A model generated the notes under the pieces. It did no database searches and was not told the origin of the DNA. It saw only the letters and a program-made list of their open reading frames with translations. Source: UBA2821 sp902763335 (GTDB lineage Bacteria > Bacillota > Clostridia > Lachnospirales > Lachnospiraceae). Taken from it: DNA of 25,921 bases. The position numbers and the translations under genes were made by a program. The stretch lies in assembly GCA_052066835.1 (NCBI GenBank), contig JBQHRJ010000030.1. The stretch is one strand, 5' to 3'. Positions 6,566-15,045 of this stretch are shown here, one piece after another (positions within the stretch are counted from its first letter, which is position 1; every line of letters starts with the position of its first letter).

Positions 6566-8353
6566 ATGCAGAAGATTTCATATATATACAAAACATTTCT
6601 CATAACACTGCTGGTGGTTATCATTGCATTTCTCGTGCCGAATTCAGTCCGTGCAGATGAAGATGAATATATGGTATCAGTTGTGGACGGAGAGAATGGA
6701 ACCCTTATGGTCACATACAACGGAGAAGAGATATCAGGCGGGGAGACGGTTAATTCTGATGTGGAGATATCAGCCGTATTTGTGCCAAAGACATATAAGA
6801 TAAGTGCAAAGGTAACAGGCGGACAGGGAAGTATATCGACCGGAGACATGACCACGGTAAATGCAGGTGAGGAAGTGACGGTTACACTGCTTCCGGCACC
6901 GGGATACATTGTGTCACAGCTTATAGTGAATGGAGAAGATGTTACGGACTTGGTACCGGATGATAACATATATGTTACTGATGATACATGGGAAGGATTG
7001 AGCGTAAATGTAACATTTGAAAGGATAAGGCTGGACATAGAGGCATCAACGGACGGAAACGGTGTTGTGAGAGTTGCAGATTCAGTCGAATATGGAAGTG
7101 ATTTGTACATAACATTTGAGCCGGACAGAGGGTATGTGCTTGGAGATGTGTATATTGATGATAAGAAGGTACAGGTGACAGATAACCGTTATCTGTTAAG
7201 TAATGTGACCGAATCACACAGCATTTATGCAGAGTTTACAGAAGTTTACTGTAATGTAGATGTAAAGACGGGAGAGCATGGCAGTGCCTCTGAATCCGGT
7301 ACGGTAAGATACGGAGACAAATATGTTCTTATGATATATCCGGATAAGGGATATCAGGTGGATGAGATATTATTAAACGGAACACCGGTGTATGCGACTC
7401 AGGGAAAATATGTAATAGAGAGTGTTGAAGAAGACATAAACATTGCGATTGCATTTGAGCCAAATGAGATTGGACAGGCAAAGATACAGTCTGTTACATC
7501 CAAAGGTGTTCATGAACTGAAAGTTTTGTGGGAGGCTGTTGACGGAGCAGAAGGATATGAAATATACAGAAAAACTGACGGTGGTTCAGGTTACAGACTT
7601 ATATCGGATGTTAAAGCTGCGTATTTTGAGCAGAGCTACACTGATACAAAGGTGAAATGTGGCGTCAAATATCATTATAAGGTGAAAGCCTATAAAGAAC
7701 GCTGGAATGATAAACTATACGGTCTTATTTCGGACTCAAAATCAGGACATTCCGCACCGGTTAAATCAAGGATATCGTCAATTAATAACAATGGAATATC
7801 ATCCATAATCGTAAAGTGGGACAGAGTTAAAGACGTTCACGGTTATGAAGTGTATGTAAGTACAGCAAAAAATGGTACTTATAAGCTATACAGACGAACA
7901 TCAGGGAATAAAAAGGCAGACCGAACCGTAACCATAAAGGGGTTAGCCACAGGCAGCAGGTATTATGTGAAGATTAGAGCATACCGAAAAACGGATGGCG
8001 GATACATATATGGAAGATATTCAACGGTAAAAAGCTGTGAAACTACTTATTTTACTAAGGTAAAAGGCATAAGAGCAAGAATGGAAGGCTTTGAATATGC
8101 CAAAATAGTATGGAACAAAAAGTCAGGAGTAGACGGATATGTAGTGTACTGGTCAGAAAAGAAAAACGGCAGATATCAGAGGATAGCCACAGTTAAGGGT
8201 GGAAATATACATACATACAGCGATGCATTTTTTGTAGCCGGAAAGAACTACTACAAGGTAAAGGCGTATAAAGACATAAACGGAAAACGGGTGTATGGAA
8301 GTGCATCAGACTCGGCAGGAGTTAATGCGGTAATCAAAACAGGCAAAAATTAA
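6566..8353 (+). CDS. Secreted repeat protein: InlB-B-type repeats followed by Fn3-like modules
   Basis: This is a 595-residue exported protein of unknown role. AAAGGAG precedes the ATG. A signal peptide ends near VRA (residue 30). Residues about 34-300 hold about four beta-repeats with NGT/GYxV and VNGxxV features, like the InlB B-repeat or bacterial repeat domain found in many Firmicute surface proteins. Residues about 301-590 hold three Fn3-like modules with GYEIYRK, GYEVYVS and GYVVYWS signatures, related to those of the SGNH protein two genes upstream. It is Lys- and Tyr-rich at the C-terminus and has no LPxTG motif, membrane helix or catalytic motif. It follows the glycosyltransferase by 28 bases in the same direction and probably shares its transcript. 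It is likely a binding or scaffold partner at the cell surface. Confidence 0.72.
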   Translation: MQKISYIYKTFLITLLVVIIAFLVPNSVRADEDEYMVSVVDGENGTLMVTYNGEEISGGETVNSDVEISAVFVPKTYKISAKVTGGQGSISTGDMTTVNAGEEVTVTLLPAPGYIVSQLIVNGEDVTDLVPDDNIYVTDDTWEGLSVNVTFERIRLDIEASTDGNGVVRVADSVEYGSDLYITFEPDRGYVLGDVYIDDKKVQVTDNRYLLSNVTESHSIYAEFTEVYCNVDVKTGEHGSASESGTVRYGDKYVLMIYPDKGYQVDEILLNGTPVYATQGKYVIESVEEDINIAIAFEPNEIGQAKIQSVTSKGVHELKVLWEAVDGAEGYEIYRKTDGGSGYRLISDVKAAYFEQSYTDTKVKCGVKYHYKVKAYKERWNDKLYGLISDSKSGHSAPVKSRISSINNNGISSIIVKWDRVKDVHGYEVYVSTAKNGTYKLYRRTSGNKKADRTVTIKGLATGSRYYVKIRAYRKTDGGYIYGRYSTVKSCETTYFTKVKGIRARMEGFEYAKIVWNKKSGVDGYVVYWSEKKNGRYQRIATVKGGNIHTYSDAFFVAGKNYYKVKAYKDINGKRVYGSASDSAGVNAVIKTGKN

Positions 8354-8366
8354 TGCAGTAATCAAA
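8322..8366 (+). repeat. Short direct duplication spanning a stop codon
   Basis: TTAATGCGGTAATCAAA (8322-8338) recurs as TTAATGCAGTAATCAAA (8350-8366), differing at one base in 17 and offset by 28 bases. The TAA stop of the upstream repeat protein (8351-8353) lies in the second copy. Because 28 is not a multiple of three, the duplication changes frame and probably set the present C-terminus. Confidence 0.7.
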
Positions 8367-8408
8367 GGCTGGATATCAGTCTTAAAATAAGAAAGAGAGG
8401 TGTTTCAT

Positions 8409-9305
8409 ATGAGTAATGTATTTGAAACAGAAAATATCCTTGCATGGATGGGATATTTTTCAGGAAAAATGAGTGTGGGGCCTGAGAAATTCAAGGTTTT
8501 AAACATTTGTGGGAGAGAAAAAAATGTCATTCCGACGATTGAGACCCACAAGAGAGTTCTCATATTTGCGGATTCTGACCATAAGGAATTGTTTTATGAA
8601 TTCTGGGAGGCAGGATTTGGAGAATATGACATATGGTATGGAGAAGGAATAGGAACTGATACCGAGATAAAAAAGGATAAGGTAAAAAATGTTATCAACA
8701 AAAAAATAACCGGACCGACAGTTATTCTCGTAGTAAATGAAAACACAAGGGAATCTTATAGAATAGGTATCAAAAATGAGAATTTCAGCAAGGGGCCTAT
8801 TCACTATGTTGGAAATGAAATCAGAGCCGTAATCATGAGTCTGCTCGGAATAGATGAGCATGACACGGCAGTTATAGTAAGCGGAGAAAGCATCGTTATC
8901 GAGGCAGCGATAAATGCCAGTGAAGGTACGATTATAGCCGTTGAGGGTACTGAGGCTGCAAAACACTCTATGGAGGAAAATGTAGATAAATTTGGTGTTA
9001 CAAATGTAAAGATTATTCCGGACCTGAGTGAGAAATCCCTTGCAGATGTGCCGGCACCGAGAATTGCATTCATAGTGGCAACTAAAAATCTTGAGGAAGA
9101 TATAAGAAATCTCCTTACAAAAAATCCGCATATGCAGTTTGTCATATATACTCTTGAGCTTGACATTCTGTCAGGTATCAAAAATATATTTAAAATATAT
9201 GGTATCAAAGATATGGAGGTTATACAGATTTCCGTATCCAAAACTGATAAGAGAAGCGTATTTGTATCACAGCCGTCACCGTGGCTTATAACAGGTACAG
9301 TATAG
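8409..9305 (+). CDS. Degenerate CobL/CbiET-like protein of unknown function
   Basis: This 298-residue protein resembles the precorrin methyltransferase fusion CobL (CbiE-CbiT) but appears to have lost its active site. The start at 8409 follows GAGAGG by eight bases. Residues about 50-112 recall the C-terminal half of CbiE (EAGFGEYDIWYGEGIGTD). Residues 130-215 recall CbiT: GPIHYVGNEIRAVIMSLLGI matches the motif before its Rossmann domain, and GTIIAVEGTEAAKHSMEEN followed by FGVTNVKII matches the next strands. The SAM loop, usually DxGxGxGxxSIEAA, reads VSGESIVIEAA (about 157-167), without the glycine-rich turn. The N-terminal half of CbiE is missing. No other cobalamin gene is present. It sits 34 bases before the oxidoreductase gamma subunit, so a role tied to that enzyme is possible. 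The family link is by eye and moderate. Confidence 0.6.
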   Translation: MSNVFETENILAWMGYFSGKMSVGPEKFKVLNICGREKNVIPTIETHKRVLIFADSDHKELFYEFWEAGFGEYDIWYGEGIGTDTEIKKDKVKNVINKKITGPTVILVVNENTRESYRIGIKNENFSKGPIHYVGNEIRAVIMSLLGIDEHDTAVIVSGESIVIEAAINASEGTIIAVEGTEAAKHSMEENVDKFGVTNVKIIPDLSEKSLADVPAPRIAFIVATKNLEEDIRNLLTKNPHMQFVIYTLELDILSGIKNIFKIYGIKDMEVIQISVSKTDKRSVFVSQPSPWLITGTV

Positions 9306-9339
9306 CTGAAAAATTTTATATGAAATGAGGAAAGAAAAA

Positions 9340-9909
9340 GTGAAAGACACAGTAGAAATCAGATGGCATGGAAGAGGCGGCCAGGGTGCCAAAACAGCGG
9401 CACTGCTTCTTGCAGATGTTGCATTTAACACCGGAAAGTATGTACAGGGATTTCCTGAATACGGTCCGGAGCGAATGGGAGCACCGATAACGGCTTACAA
9501 CAGAATAAGTCCCAATAAGATAAGGGTTCACTCTAATATCTATGATCCGGATTATGTGGTTGTAGTTGATGAGACACTTCTTGAGTCGGTGGATGTTACG
9601 AAGGGACTTAATCCTGATGGAGCTATCGTTGTGAATTCATCAAAGACACCTGATGAGATACGCCCGCATCTGAAAGGATACACAGGAAAAGTTTATACAA
9701 TCGATGCACACAGAATATCTGTTGCCACTCTTGGAAAATATTTCCCTAATTCACCTATGCTTGCAGCAATCGTTGCCATAAGCGGTGTAATTGACAGGGC
9801 AACATTTCTCAAGGAAATGGAAGCTTCATACAAACATAAATTTGCAAAAAAACCTGAGGTAATAGAAGGAAATATGAACGCACTTAAGATGGTGCTTCAG
9901 GAATTGTAA
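9340..9909 (+). CDS. porC: Pyruvate:ferredoxin oxidoreductase, gamma subunit
   Basis: This 189-residue subunit belongs to the four-subunit 2-oxoacid:ferredoxin oxidoreductases, which oxidise pyruvate with CoA to acetyl-CoA and reduce ferredoxin. The signature WHGRGGQGAKTAALLL lies at the N-terminus, followed by GFPEYGPERMGAPITAYNRIS, a hallmark of the gamma domain that contacts CoA. I prefer the GTG start at 9340, which has GAGGAAAG 5-12 bases before it. An ATG at 9325 adds five residues but lacks a ribosome binding site. Length is normal (about 180-190). It is the first of four adjacent subunit genes in the order gamma, delta, alpha, beta, the order known from Thermococcales and Thermotoga. 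Confidence 0.93.
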   Translation: MKDTVEIRWHGRGGQGAKTAALLLADVAFNTGKYVQGFPEYGPERMGAPITAYNRISPNKIRVHSNIYDPDYVVVVDETLLESVDVTKGLNPDGAIVVNSSKTPDEIRPHLKGYTGKVYTIDAHRISVATLGKYFPNSPMLAAIVAISGVIDRATFLKEMEASYKHKFAKKPEVIEGNMNALKMVLQEL

Positions 9910-9944
9910 GATAGCAGATATATACATATCAGAATGGAGGAAAA

Positions 9945-10247
9945 ATGGCTACAGATATTTCAAAAATAACAGAAAAAAGTCCATGGCAGGATCTGACAGA
10001 AGGAAATCATGTTTATGCCGGCGGGACATCAGTATATTTCAATACAGGCGAGTGGAGAGCGTACACTCCAATATTTAACAAGGATAAATGTACACAGTGC
10101 CTTTTATGTGCACCATGCTGTCCTGACAGCAGTATACCGGTAAAAAACGGTGAGAGAGATGAATTTGATTTGGATCATTGTAAAGGATGCGGCATATGCG
10201 CCAAGGTCTGTCCTTTTGATGCAATAACCATGAAGGAGGGCAAATAA
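9945..10247 (+). CDS. porD: Pyruvate:ferredoxin oxidoreductase, delta subunit (2x[4Fe-4S] ferredoxin)
   Basis: This 100-residue protein carries electrons from the catalytic subunits to external ferredoxin. Two classical cluster motifs are present in the C-terminal half. The first begins CTQCLLC and ends with a Cys before PD. The second is CKGCGICAKVCP. Each gives the C-x2-C-x2-C-x3-C pattern for a [4Fe-4S] centre. The N-terminal 45 residues, with GGTSVYFNTGEWR, are the usual extension of PorD/VorD that contacts the alpha-beta core. GGAGG is six bases before the ATG. Its stop is two bases before the start of the alpha subunit gene, so the two are tightly coupled. Confidence 0.94.
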   Translation: MATDISKITEKSPWQDLTEGNHVYAGGTSVYFNTGEWRAYTPIFNKDKCTQCLLCAPCCPDSSIPVKNGERDEFDLDHCKGCGICAKVCPFDAITMKEGK

Positions 10248-10249
10248 AA

Positions 10250-11431
10250 ATGGCTATAAGAGAACGTTTATCGGGAAATGAAGCGGTAAGTTATGCGATA
10301 AAGCAGATTAATCCGGACGTAATGCCGGCATTCCCTATTACACCGTCAACAGAAATACCACAGTATGTTTCAACATATATAGCAAATGGTGAATGTGATA
10401 CAGAATTTATACCGGTTGAGAGTGAGCACAGTTCGATGAGTGCTACAATAGGTGCTTCGGCAGCAGGTGCAAGAGCATTGACAGCTACATCATCATGTGG
10501 TATGGCACTTATGTGGGAGGAATTGTATGTTGCAGCTTCAAACAGACTTCCTATCGTGCTGGCACTTGTAAACAGAGCGTTAAGCGGTCCTATAAATATT
10601 AACTGTGACCATTCAGACAGTATGGGAGCCAGAGATTCAGGCTGGATACAGATATATGCAGAGAATAATCAGGAGGCATATGATAACTTTGTGCAGGCAT
10701 ACAGAATAGCAGAGCATAAAAATGTGCATCTCCCTGTTATGATATGTCAGGACGGATTTATTACAAGTCATGCCGTTGAGAACATTGAGCTTCTTGAGGA
10801 TGATGTGGTAAAGAATTTTGTCGGAGAATATGAACCTGAGAATTTCCTTTTAAATACGGAGACTCCTATGGCTGTAGGTCCTTATGCAGTATCGAACTAT
10901 TATATGGAAAGCAAAAAGGCCCAGTCAGAGGCAATGAATAATGCAAAACAGGTAATTCTTGATGTTGCTAAGGAATTTGCAGGTATTTCAGGCCGCGAAT
11001 ACGGATTCTTTGAAGAATACAGACTTGAAGATGCGGATTATGCTATAGTTATGATTGGTTCAGCAGCGGGAACAACTAAAGATGCCATTGATAAAATGAG
11101 AGAAGAAGGCAAAAAAGTGGGACTTCTTAAGATAAGGGTATTCAGACCATTTCCGGAAAAAGAGATAGCAGAGGCGCTTAAAAATACTAAGGCAGTTGCC
11201 ATTCTTGACAGGGCAGACAGTCTTAACGGACACGGAGGACCGCTTGGTTCAGAAGTTACTGCGGCATTATTTAATGCAAAATGTACAATGGATGTCAGAA
11301 ACTATATATACGGTCTCGGCGGAAGAGATTTCAGGGTTGAAGATGCCGAGGAAGTATTTACAGAGCTTGAAGAACTTGTAACAAATGGAAAAGAAGTGGA
11401 AAATTACAAATATATAGGATTAAGAGGCTAG
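10250..11431 (+). CDS. porA: Pyruvate:ferredoxin oxidoreductase, alpha subunit
   Basis: This 393-residue subunit carries the pyrimidine-binding part of the thiamine diphosphate site and the substrate pocket. Visible family features are FPITPSTEIPQY near residue 24, VESEHSSMSATIGASAAGAR near 61 (the Glu activates thiamine), and TATSSCGMALMWEELYVAA followed by RLPIVLALVNRALSGP. A transketolase C-terminal-type domain occupies about 245-380 (IVMIGSAAGTTKDAI, then VGLLKIRVFRPFP). Length equals that of archaeal PorA. GGAGG lies at the end of the upstream delta gene. Pyruvate is the likeliest substrate given the beta subunit, but 2-ketoisovalerate enzymes are close relatives, so specificity is inferred. 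Confidence 0.93.
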   Translation: MAIRERLSGNEAVSYAIKQINPDVMPAFPITPSTEIPQYVSTYIANGECDTEFIPVESEHSSMSATIGASAAGARALTATSSCGMALMWEELYVAASNRLPIVLALVNRALSGPININCDHSDSMGARDSGWIQIYAENNQEAYDNFVQAYRIAEHKNVHLPVMICQDGFITSHAVENIELLEDDVVKNFVGEYEPENFLLNTETPMAVGPYAVSNYYMESKKAQSEAMNNAKQVILDVAKEFAGISGREYGFFEEYRLEDADYAIVMIGSAAGTTKDAIDKMREEGKKVGLLKIRVFRPFPEKEIAEALKNTKAVAILDRADSLNGHGGPLGSEVTAALFNAKCTMDVRNYIYGLGGRDFRVEDAEEVFTELEELVTNGKEVENYKYIGLRG

Positions 11432-11443
11432 GAGATTAAACTA

Positions 11444-12391
11444 ATGGAAACAAAGAAGAGATATAATTTAAAAGAAGTTATGAGTCAGCCGGAACGTTTA
11501 GCTCCCGGCCACAGAATGTGTGCCGGATGTGGCGGAACTATTGCAGTAAGAGCAGTGTTAAGAGCTTTACATGAAGGTGATCATGCAGTAATAGGTAATG
11601 CAACAGGATGTCTTGAAGTATCGAGCTTTATGTACCCATATACGGCATACACAGACAGCTATATACATAACGCATTTGAAAATGCAGGAGCAACTATGAG
11701 TGGTGTTGAGACTGCCTATAAGCGTCTGAAAGAAAAAGGAAAGATTAAGGACGATTTTAAATTTATAACATTTGGTGGAGACGGTGGAACATATGACATA
11801 GGTTTCCAGTCATTGTCAGGAGCAATGGAGCGTGGACATGATATGGTATATGTCTGTTATGATAACGGTGCCTATATGAATACAGGTATACAGCGTTCTT
11901 CTGCAACACCAATGTATGCCGATACAACAACCACACCGGTTGGAAAAGAGTCTGTAGGTAAGGTTCAGTATCGTAAAGACCTTGCAGCAATTATTGCCGA
12001 ACATAAAGTACCTTATGTTGCCCAGACAACATTTTTGGGAAATTTTAAGGATATTCACACGAAGGCTGAAAAGGCTATATATACTCCGGGACCGGCATTT
12101 TTAAATGTTATGAGTCCGTGTCCGAGAGGCTGGAGATATGATGCATCTGATATTATGGAAATATGCAAGCTTGCAGTCGAGACATGCTACTGGCCGTTAT
12201 TTGAAGTGGTTGACGGAAAATGGCAGTTAAGTTATGAACCGAAGAATAAACTTCCTATTGAAGATTTCCTTAAGGTTCAGGGAAGATTTAAACATTTATT
12301 TAAGAAGGGAAATGAAGAACTGATTGTTAAATTCCAGGAGGAAGTTGACAGACGTTGGGAAGACCTTCTGTTCAGATGTTCACAGGAATAG
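11444..12391 (+). CDS. porB: Pyruvate:ferredoxin oxidoreductase, beta subunit
   Basis: This 315-residue subunit binds the diphosphate of thiamine diphosphate and the proximal [4Fe-4S] cluster. The cluster ligands typical of the family are all present: Cys26 and Cys29 in MCAGCGG, Cys56 in ATGCLEVS and Cys226 in CPRGW. The thiamine diphosphate motif runs from GGDGG (Asp113) to Asn141 in YDNGAYMNTGIQRS. The stretch ATGCLEVSSFMYPYTAY followed by HNAFENAGATMSGVE resembles PorB rather than VorB, which favours pyruvate. The ATG follows the alpha subunit stop by 12 bases and uses GGAG. The gene is followed nine bases later by the DHH phosphoesterase. Confidence 0.93.
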   Translation: METKKRYNLKEVMSQPERLAPGHRMCAGCGGTIAVRAVLRALHEGDHAVIGNATGCLEVSSFMYPYTAYTDSYIHNAFENAGATMSGVETAYKRLKEKGKIKDDFKFITFGGDGGTYDIGFQSLSGAMERGHDMVYVCYDNGAYMNTGIQRSSATPMYADTTTTPVGKESVGKVQYRKDLAAIIAEHKVPYVAQTTFLGNFKDIHTKAEKAIYTPGPAFLNVMSPCPRGWRYDASDIMEICKLAVETCYWPLFEVVDGKWQLSYEPKNKLPIEDFLKVQGRFKHLFKKGNEELIVKFQEEVDRRWEDLLFRCSQE

Positions 12392-12400
12392 AGATGAGAT

Positions 12401-13399
12401 ATGACAAAATTAGATGAGATAGCGGCAGCACTGGATTGCAGCCATGTATATATACAGACCCATGATTTTCCTGACCCGGATGCCATAGCGTCGGCATTCG
12501 GGCTTCAGGTACTTTTAAAGACCAGAGGTATAAGTTCTACCATATGTTATAAAGGACTTATTGACAGATACAGTACGGCAAAAATGGTTCAGCTTCTCGG
12601 AATCCAGCTTAATAATCTCGAGCGTCTTGAGGAGATAGATGTTCTTGAGGAGAGTGATGAGGTTATACTTGTAGATTCACAAAAGGGAAATGCCAATATA
12701 GTAGATATGATGGGGGATGAAGTCATATGCATAGACCATCATCCGGTTACTACAGACATATTTTCATACCGGGTTAAAGATATCAGACCTGAGTATGGTG
12801 CGTGTGCTACGATTATTGCAGAGTACTTTTTTGAAAATAATGTTCCCATGACAAAGGAACTTGCCACAGCATTTACATATGCCATCAGGGTGGATACAAA
12901 CGGTCTGTTGCGTGGTGTATGCAAGAAGGATATAGAGATACTTTCAGAAATATATGACCTTACGGACTACAGTATCATTAAAAGTCTGGAAAACAGTGTG
13001 GTATACAGAGAAGACCTTAAGATGTTTGCTGAGGCAATGGAAAATATAGCTATATATGATAATGTAAGCTTTGCTCATGTTGGGGGCGGATGTCCTGAGA
13101 CGCTTATAGCACAGATATGTGATTTCATGCTTGAACTTGTTGAGGTGGATTTCTCTGTAGTGTACAGTGTGAAGTCCGGAGGAGTCAAACTATCCATAAG
13201 AAGTACCAATCCTAAACTCGATGCGGGAAAAATAGTCAGAAAGGCTCTTAAGGGAATAGGAAACGGAGGCGGACATGCAGAGATGGCAGGAGGATTCATG
13301 CCATTACCGGAAGGCCGGCACGATGAATCGGAGATTTCCCTTGTTATAAGAGACAGGTTCCTTGGAGTTATGCATCTAAGCGGAAAACAGACTGTATAG
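12401..13399 (+). CDS. DHH/DHHA1-family phosphoesterase (NrnA/RecJ superfamily)
   Basis: This 332-residue protein has the DHH phosphoesterase domain followed by a DHHA1 domain, as in NrnA-type enzymes that cleave short oligoribonucleotides, linear or cyclic dinucleotides or pAp. Metal-binding motifs are HDFPDPDA (His21, Asp25, Asp27), LVDSQ (Asp92), IDHHP (112-115) and RVDTNG (Asp165). The DHHA1 motif GNGGGHAEMAGG is at 288-298. All catalytic residues look intact. It starts nine bases after the beta subunit gene and so probably ends the oxidoreductase transcript. The functional link to that enzyme is unclear. The exact substrate cannot be told from sequence. Confidence 0.85.
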   Translation: MTKLDEIAAALDCSHVYIQTHDFPDPDAIASAFGLQVLLKTRGISSTICYKGLIDRYSTAKMVQLLGIQLNNLERLEEIDVLEESDEVILVDSQKGNANIVDMMGDEVICIDHHPVTTDIFSYRVKDIRPEYGACATIIAEYFFENNVPMTKELATAFTYAIRVDTNGLLRGVCKKDIEILSEIYDLTDYSIIKSLENSVVYREDLKMFAEAMENIAIYDNVSFAHVGGGCPETLIAQICDFMLELVEVDFSVVYSVKSGGVKLSIRSTNPKLDAGKIVRKALKGIGNGGGHAEMAGGFMPLPEGRHDESEISLVIRDRFLGVMHLSGKQTV

Positions 13400-13453
13400 C
13401 AGGACACAAAAACGCCACATTTTTCCCACATTTTCTCCATAAAATGAACATAA

Positions 13454-13483
13454 TTCCATAAAAATTACCCATTATTATATAAG
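13454..13483 (+). promoter_or_regulatory. Probable promoter of the HtrA protease gene
   Basis: The 135-base gap after the phosphoesterase is AT-rich. TTCCAT (13454-13459) and TATAAG (13478-13483) or TATATA (13476-13481) give a 16-18-base spacer. The -35 match is modest. No CIRCE-like inverted repeat is visible here. Confidence 0.4.
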
Positions 13484-13534
13484 ACATAACAAGGAAACAA
13501 ATAAATGTTGATTATAAGAAAAGAGGTAATAGTT

Positions 13535-14944
13535 ATGATGAATTATGAAGACAGAAATGAAAATATTATTGATGGTGAAGCAAAAGAGATAAATACAGAA
13601 CAGAGTCAGACAGCGAAGAAAGCCAAAACAGCCGGTAAGAAAGGCATGAAGTACAAAGTAAGAAATGCAGCTGTATACGGTGTGGTATTCGGACTGGCAT
13701 CAGGACTTGTATTTACAGGAGTAAGTAAGGCAACAGGTACAGGAACTAAAACATCATATGTTCAGATGAGTACAACTAAGGATGCTTTATCTACAGCATA
13801 TTCAGGAAGCACATCTGACAGTGAATCAGGAACATATACAGTTCAGGAAATTGCTGAGAAATGTATGTCAAGTGTTGTTTCTATATCATGCACAAGTGTA
13901 GAAAGTGTACAGAGCTTTTTCGGAGGTTCACAGCAGTATGAGAGCAACAGCGCAGGCTCAGGAATAGTAATGGCAAGAGATGATGACAATCTCTACATTG
14001 CGACGAACAATCATGTAGTTGCAGATGCGAATGAGATTTCAGTATGTTTTAACGATTCAGAGGATCAGGTATATCAGGCAGAGGTAAAAGGAACAGATTC
14101 TACAAATGATCTTGCCATCGTTGCCGTATCATTAAAGGATATACCGGAGGATGTATTAAGCCAGATAAGCATAGCAACACTTGGTGATTCGGATGAGACA
14201 AGTGTAGGAGAACAGGTAGTTGCTATCGGTAATGCACTCGGATATGGACAGTCAGTTACATCAGGATATATAAGTGCCCTTGACAGAGAGGTAGAGATAG
14301 ATAATTCTACGGCAAAACTTATCCAGACAGATGCAGCTATCAACCCTGGTAACAGTGGCGGTGCATTATTCAATATGAAAGGTGAAGTAATAGGTATCAA
14401 CTCAGCTAAATTCTCATCAGAGGAAGTTGAAGGTATGGGATATGCCATTCCTGTATCAGTAGCTGAGCCTATACTTGAACAGCTCATGACTATGCAGAAG
14501 GTAGATACAGATGAGAAAGGTGCTATAGGAATCAAGGGAACAGATGTAAGCTCAGATGTATCAGAAATGTATGATATTCCTCAGGGTGTATATGTTGACA
14601 GCGTGACAAAAGACGGAGCAGCAGAGAGTGCAGGTCTTGAGAAAGGTGATATAATAACAGCATTTGACGGAAAAGAAGTAAGTGATATGTCTACACTTAA
14701 GAATCTTCTTGAATACTATGCAGCAGGTGATAAAGTAGAAATAACTGTTCAGAGAAGAAGTGATTCAGGATATGAAGAAAAGACATTCACAATCAAGCTT
14801 GATAAAGCTTCTGAAAATGAAACATCAGCAACAACTGAGGACAGAAACAGCGATTCAGACAAGAACAGTGGAAATAACGGAAACAGCGGAAGTAATGAAG
14901 ACAGCCGGGGCGGATTTAATCAGGGACAGGCTTTCGGATGGTAG
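13535..14944 (+). CDS. htrA: Membrane-anchored HtrA/DegP-type serine protease with one PDZ domain
   Basis: This 469-residue protease/chaperone should degrade misfolded proteins at the outer face of the membrane. The start at 13535 follows AAGAGG by eight bases. A Lys-rich cytoplasmic N-terminus (to about 43) leads into one transmembrane helix (about 44-64). The trypsin-like domain has the triad His160 in TNNHVVAD, Asp192 in STNDLAIV and Ser274 in NPGNSGGALF. One PDZ domain spans about 330-425, with GVYVDSVTKDGAAESAGL. The tail (about 426-469) is Ser/Asn/Gly/Asp-rich and probably disordered. The layout matches HtrA, HtrB and YyxA of Bacillus. With its own promoter and a terminator after it, the gene looks monocistronic. 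It lies beside two very large secreted amylases, whose export it may support. Confidence 0.93.
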   Translation: MMNYEDRNENIIDGEAKEINTEQSQTAKKAKTAGKKGMKYKVRNAAVYGVVFGLASGLVFTGVSKATGTGTKTSYVQMSTTKDALSTAYSGSTSDSESGTYTVQEIAEKCMSSVVSISCTSVESVQSFFGGSQQYESNSAGSGIVMARDDDNLYIATNNHVVADANEISVCFNDSEDQVYQAEVKGTDSTNDLAIVAVSLKDIPEDVLSQISIATLGDSDETSVGEQVVAIGNALGYGQSVTSGYISALDREVEIDNSTAKLIQTDAAINPGNSGGALFNMKGEVIGINSAKFSSEEVEGMGYAIPVSVAEPILEQLMTMQKVDTDEKGAIGIKGTDVSSDVSEMYDIPQGVYVDSVTKDGAAESAGLEKGDIITAFDGKEVSDMSTLKNLLEYYAAGDKVEITVQRRSDSGYEEKTFTIKLDKASENETSATTEDRNSDSDKNSGNNGNSGSNEDSRGGFNQGQAFGW

Positions 14945-14981
14945 AAAATAAATTCATAAACAGGGCTTAGTGATTAAGAGA

Positions 14982-15045
14982 AGAAACCTTATGTAATATG
15001 TGCCATATTTAATTCGACACAAAATTACATGAGGTTTCTTTTTTT
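14982..15045 (+). terminator. Intrinsic terminator after the HtrA gene
   Basis: AGAAACCTTATGTAAT (14982-14997) pairs with ATTACATGAGGTTTCT (15024-15039) over 16 positions with one T-G wobble. A run of seven T residues follows (15039-15045). The loop is 26 bases. The T-run runs directly into the TTGACA hexamer of the next gene. Confidence 0.85.

Noticed and set aside
8499..9131. Open frame of 210 codons on the minus strand opposite the CobL-like gene
   Set aside because: Its composition (many Cys, Tyr, Ile and Phe) is that of antisense sequence. The plus-strand frame has a good ribosome binding site, family landmarks and operon context.
8409..9305. Functional cobalamin-pathway methyltransferase
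   Set aside because: The glycine-rich SAM loop and the first half of CbiE are missing and no other cobalamin genes are nearby, so an enzymatic cobalamin role was not assigned.
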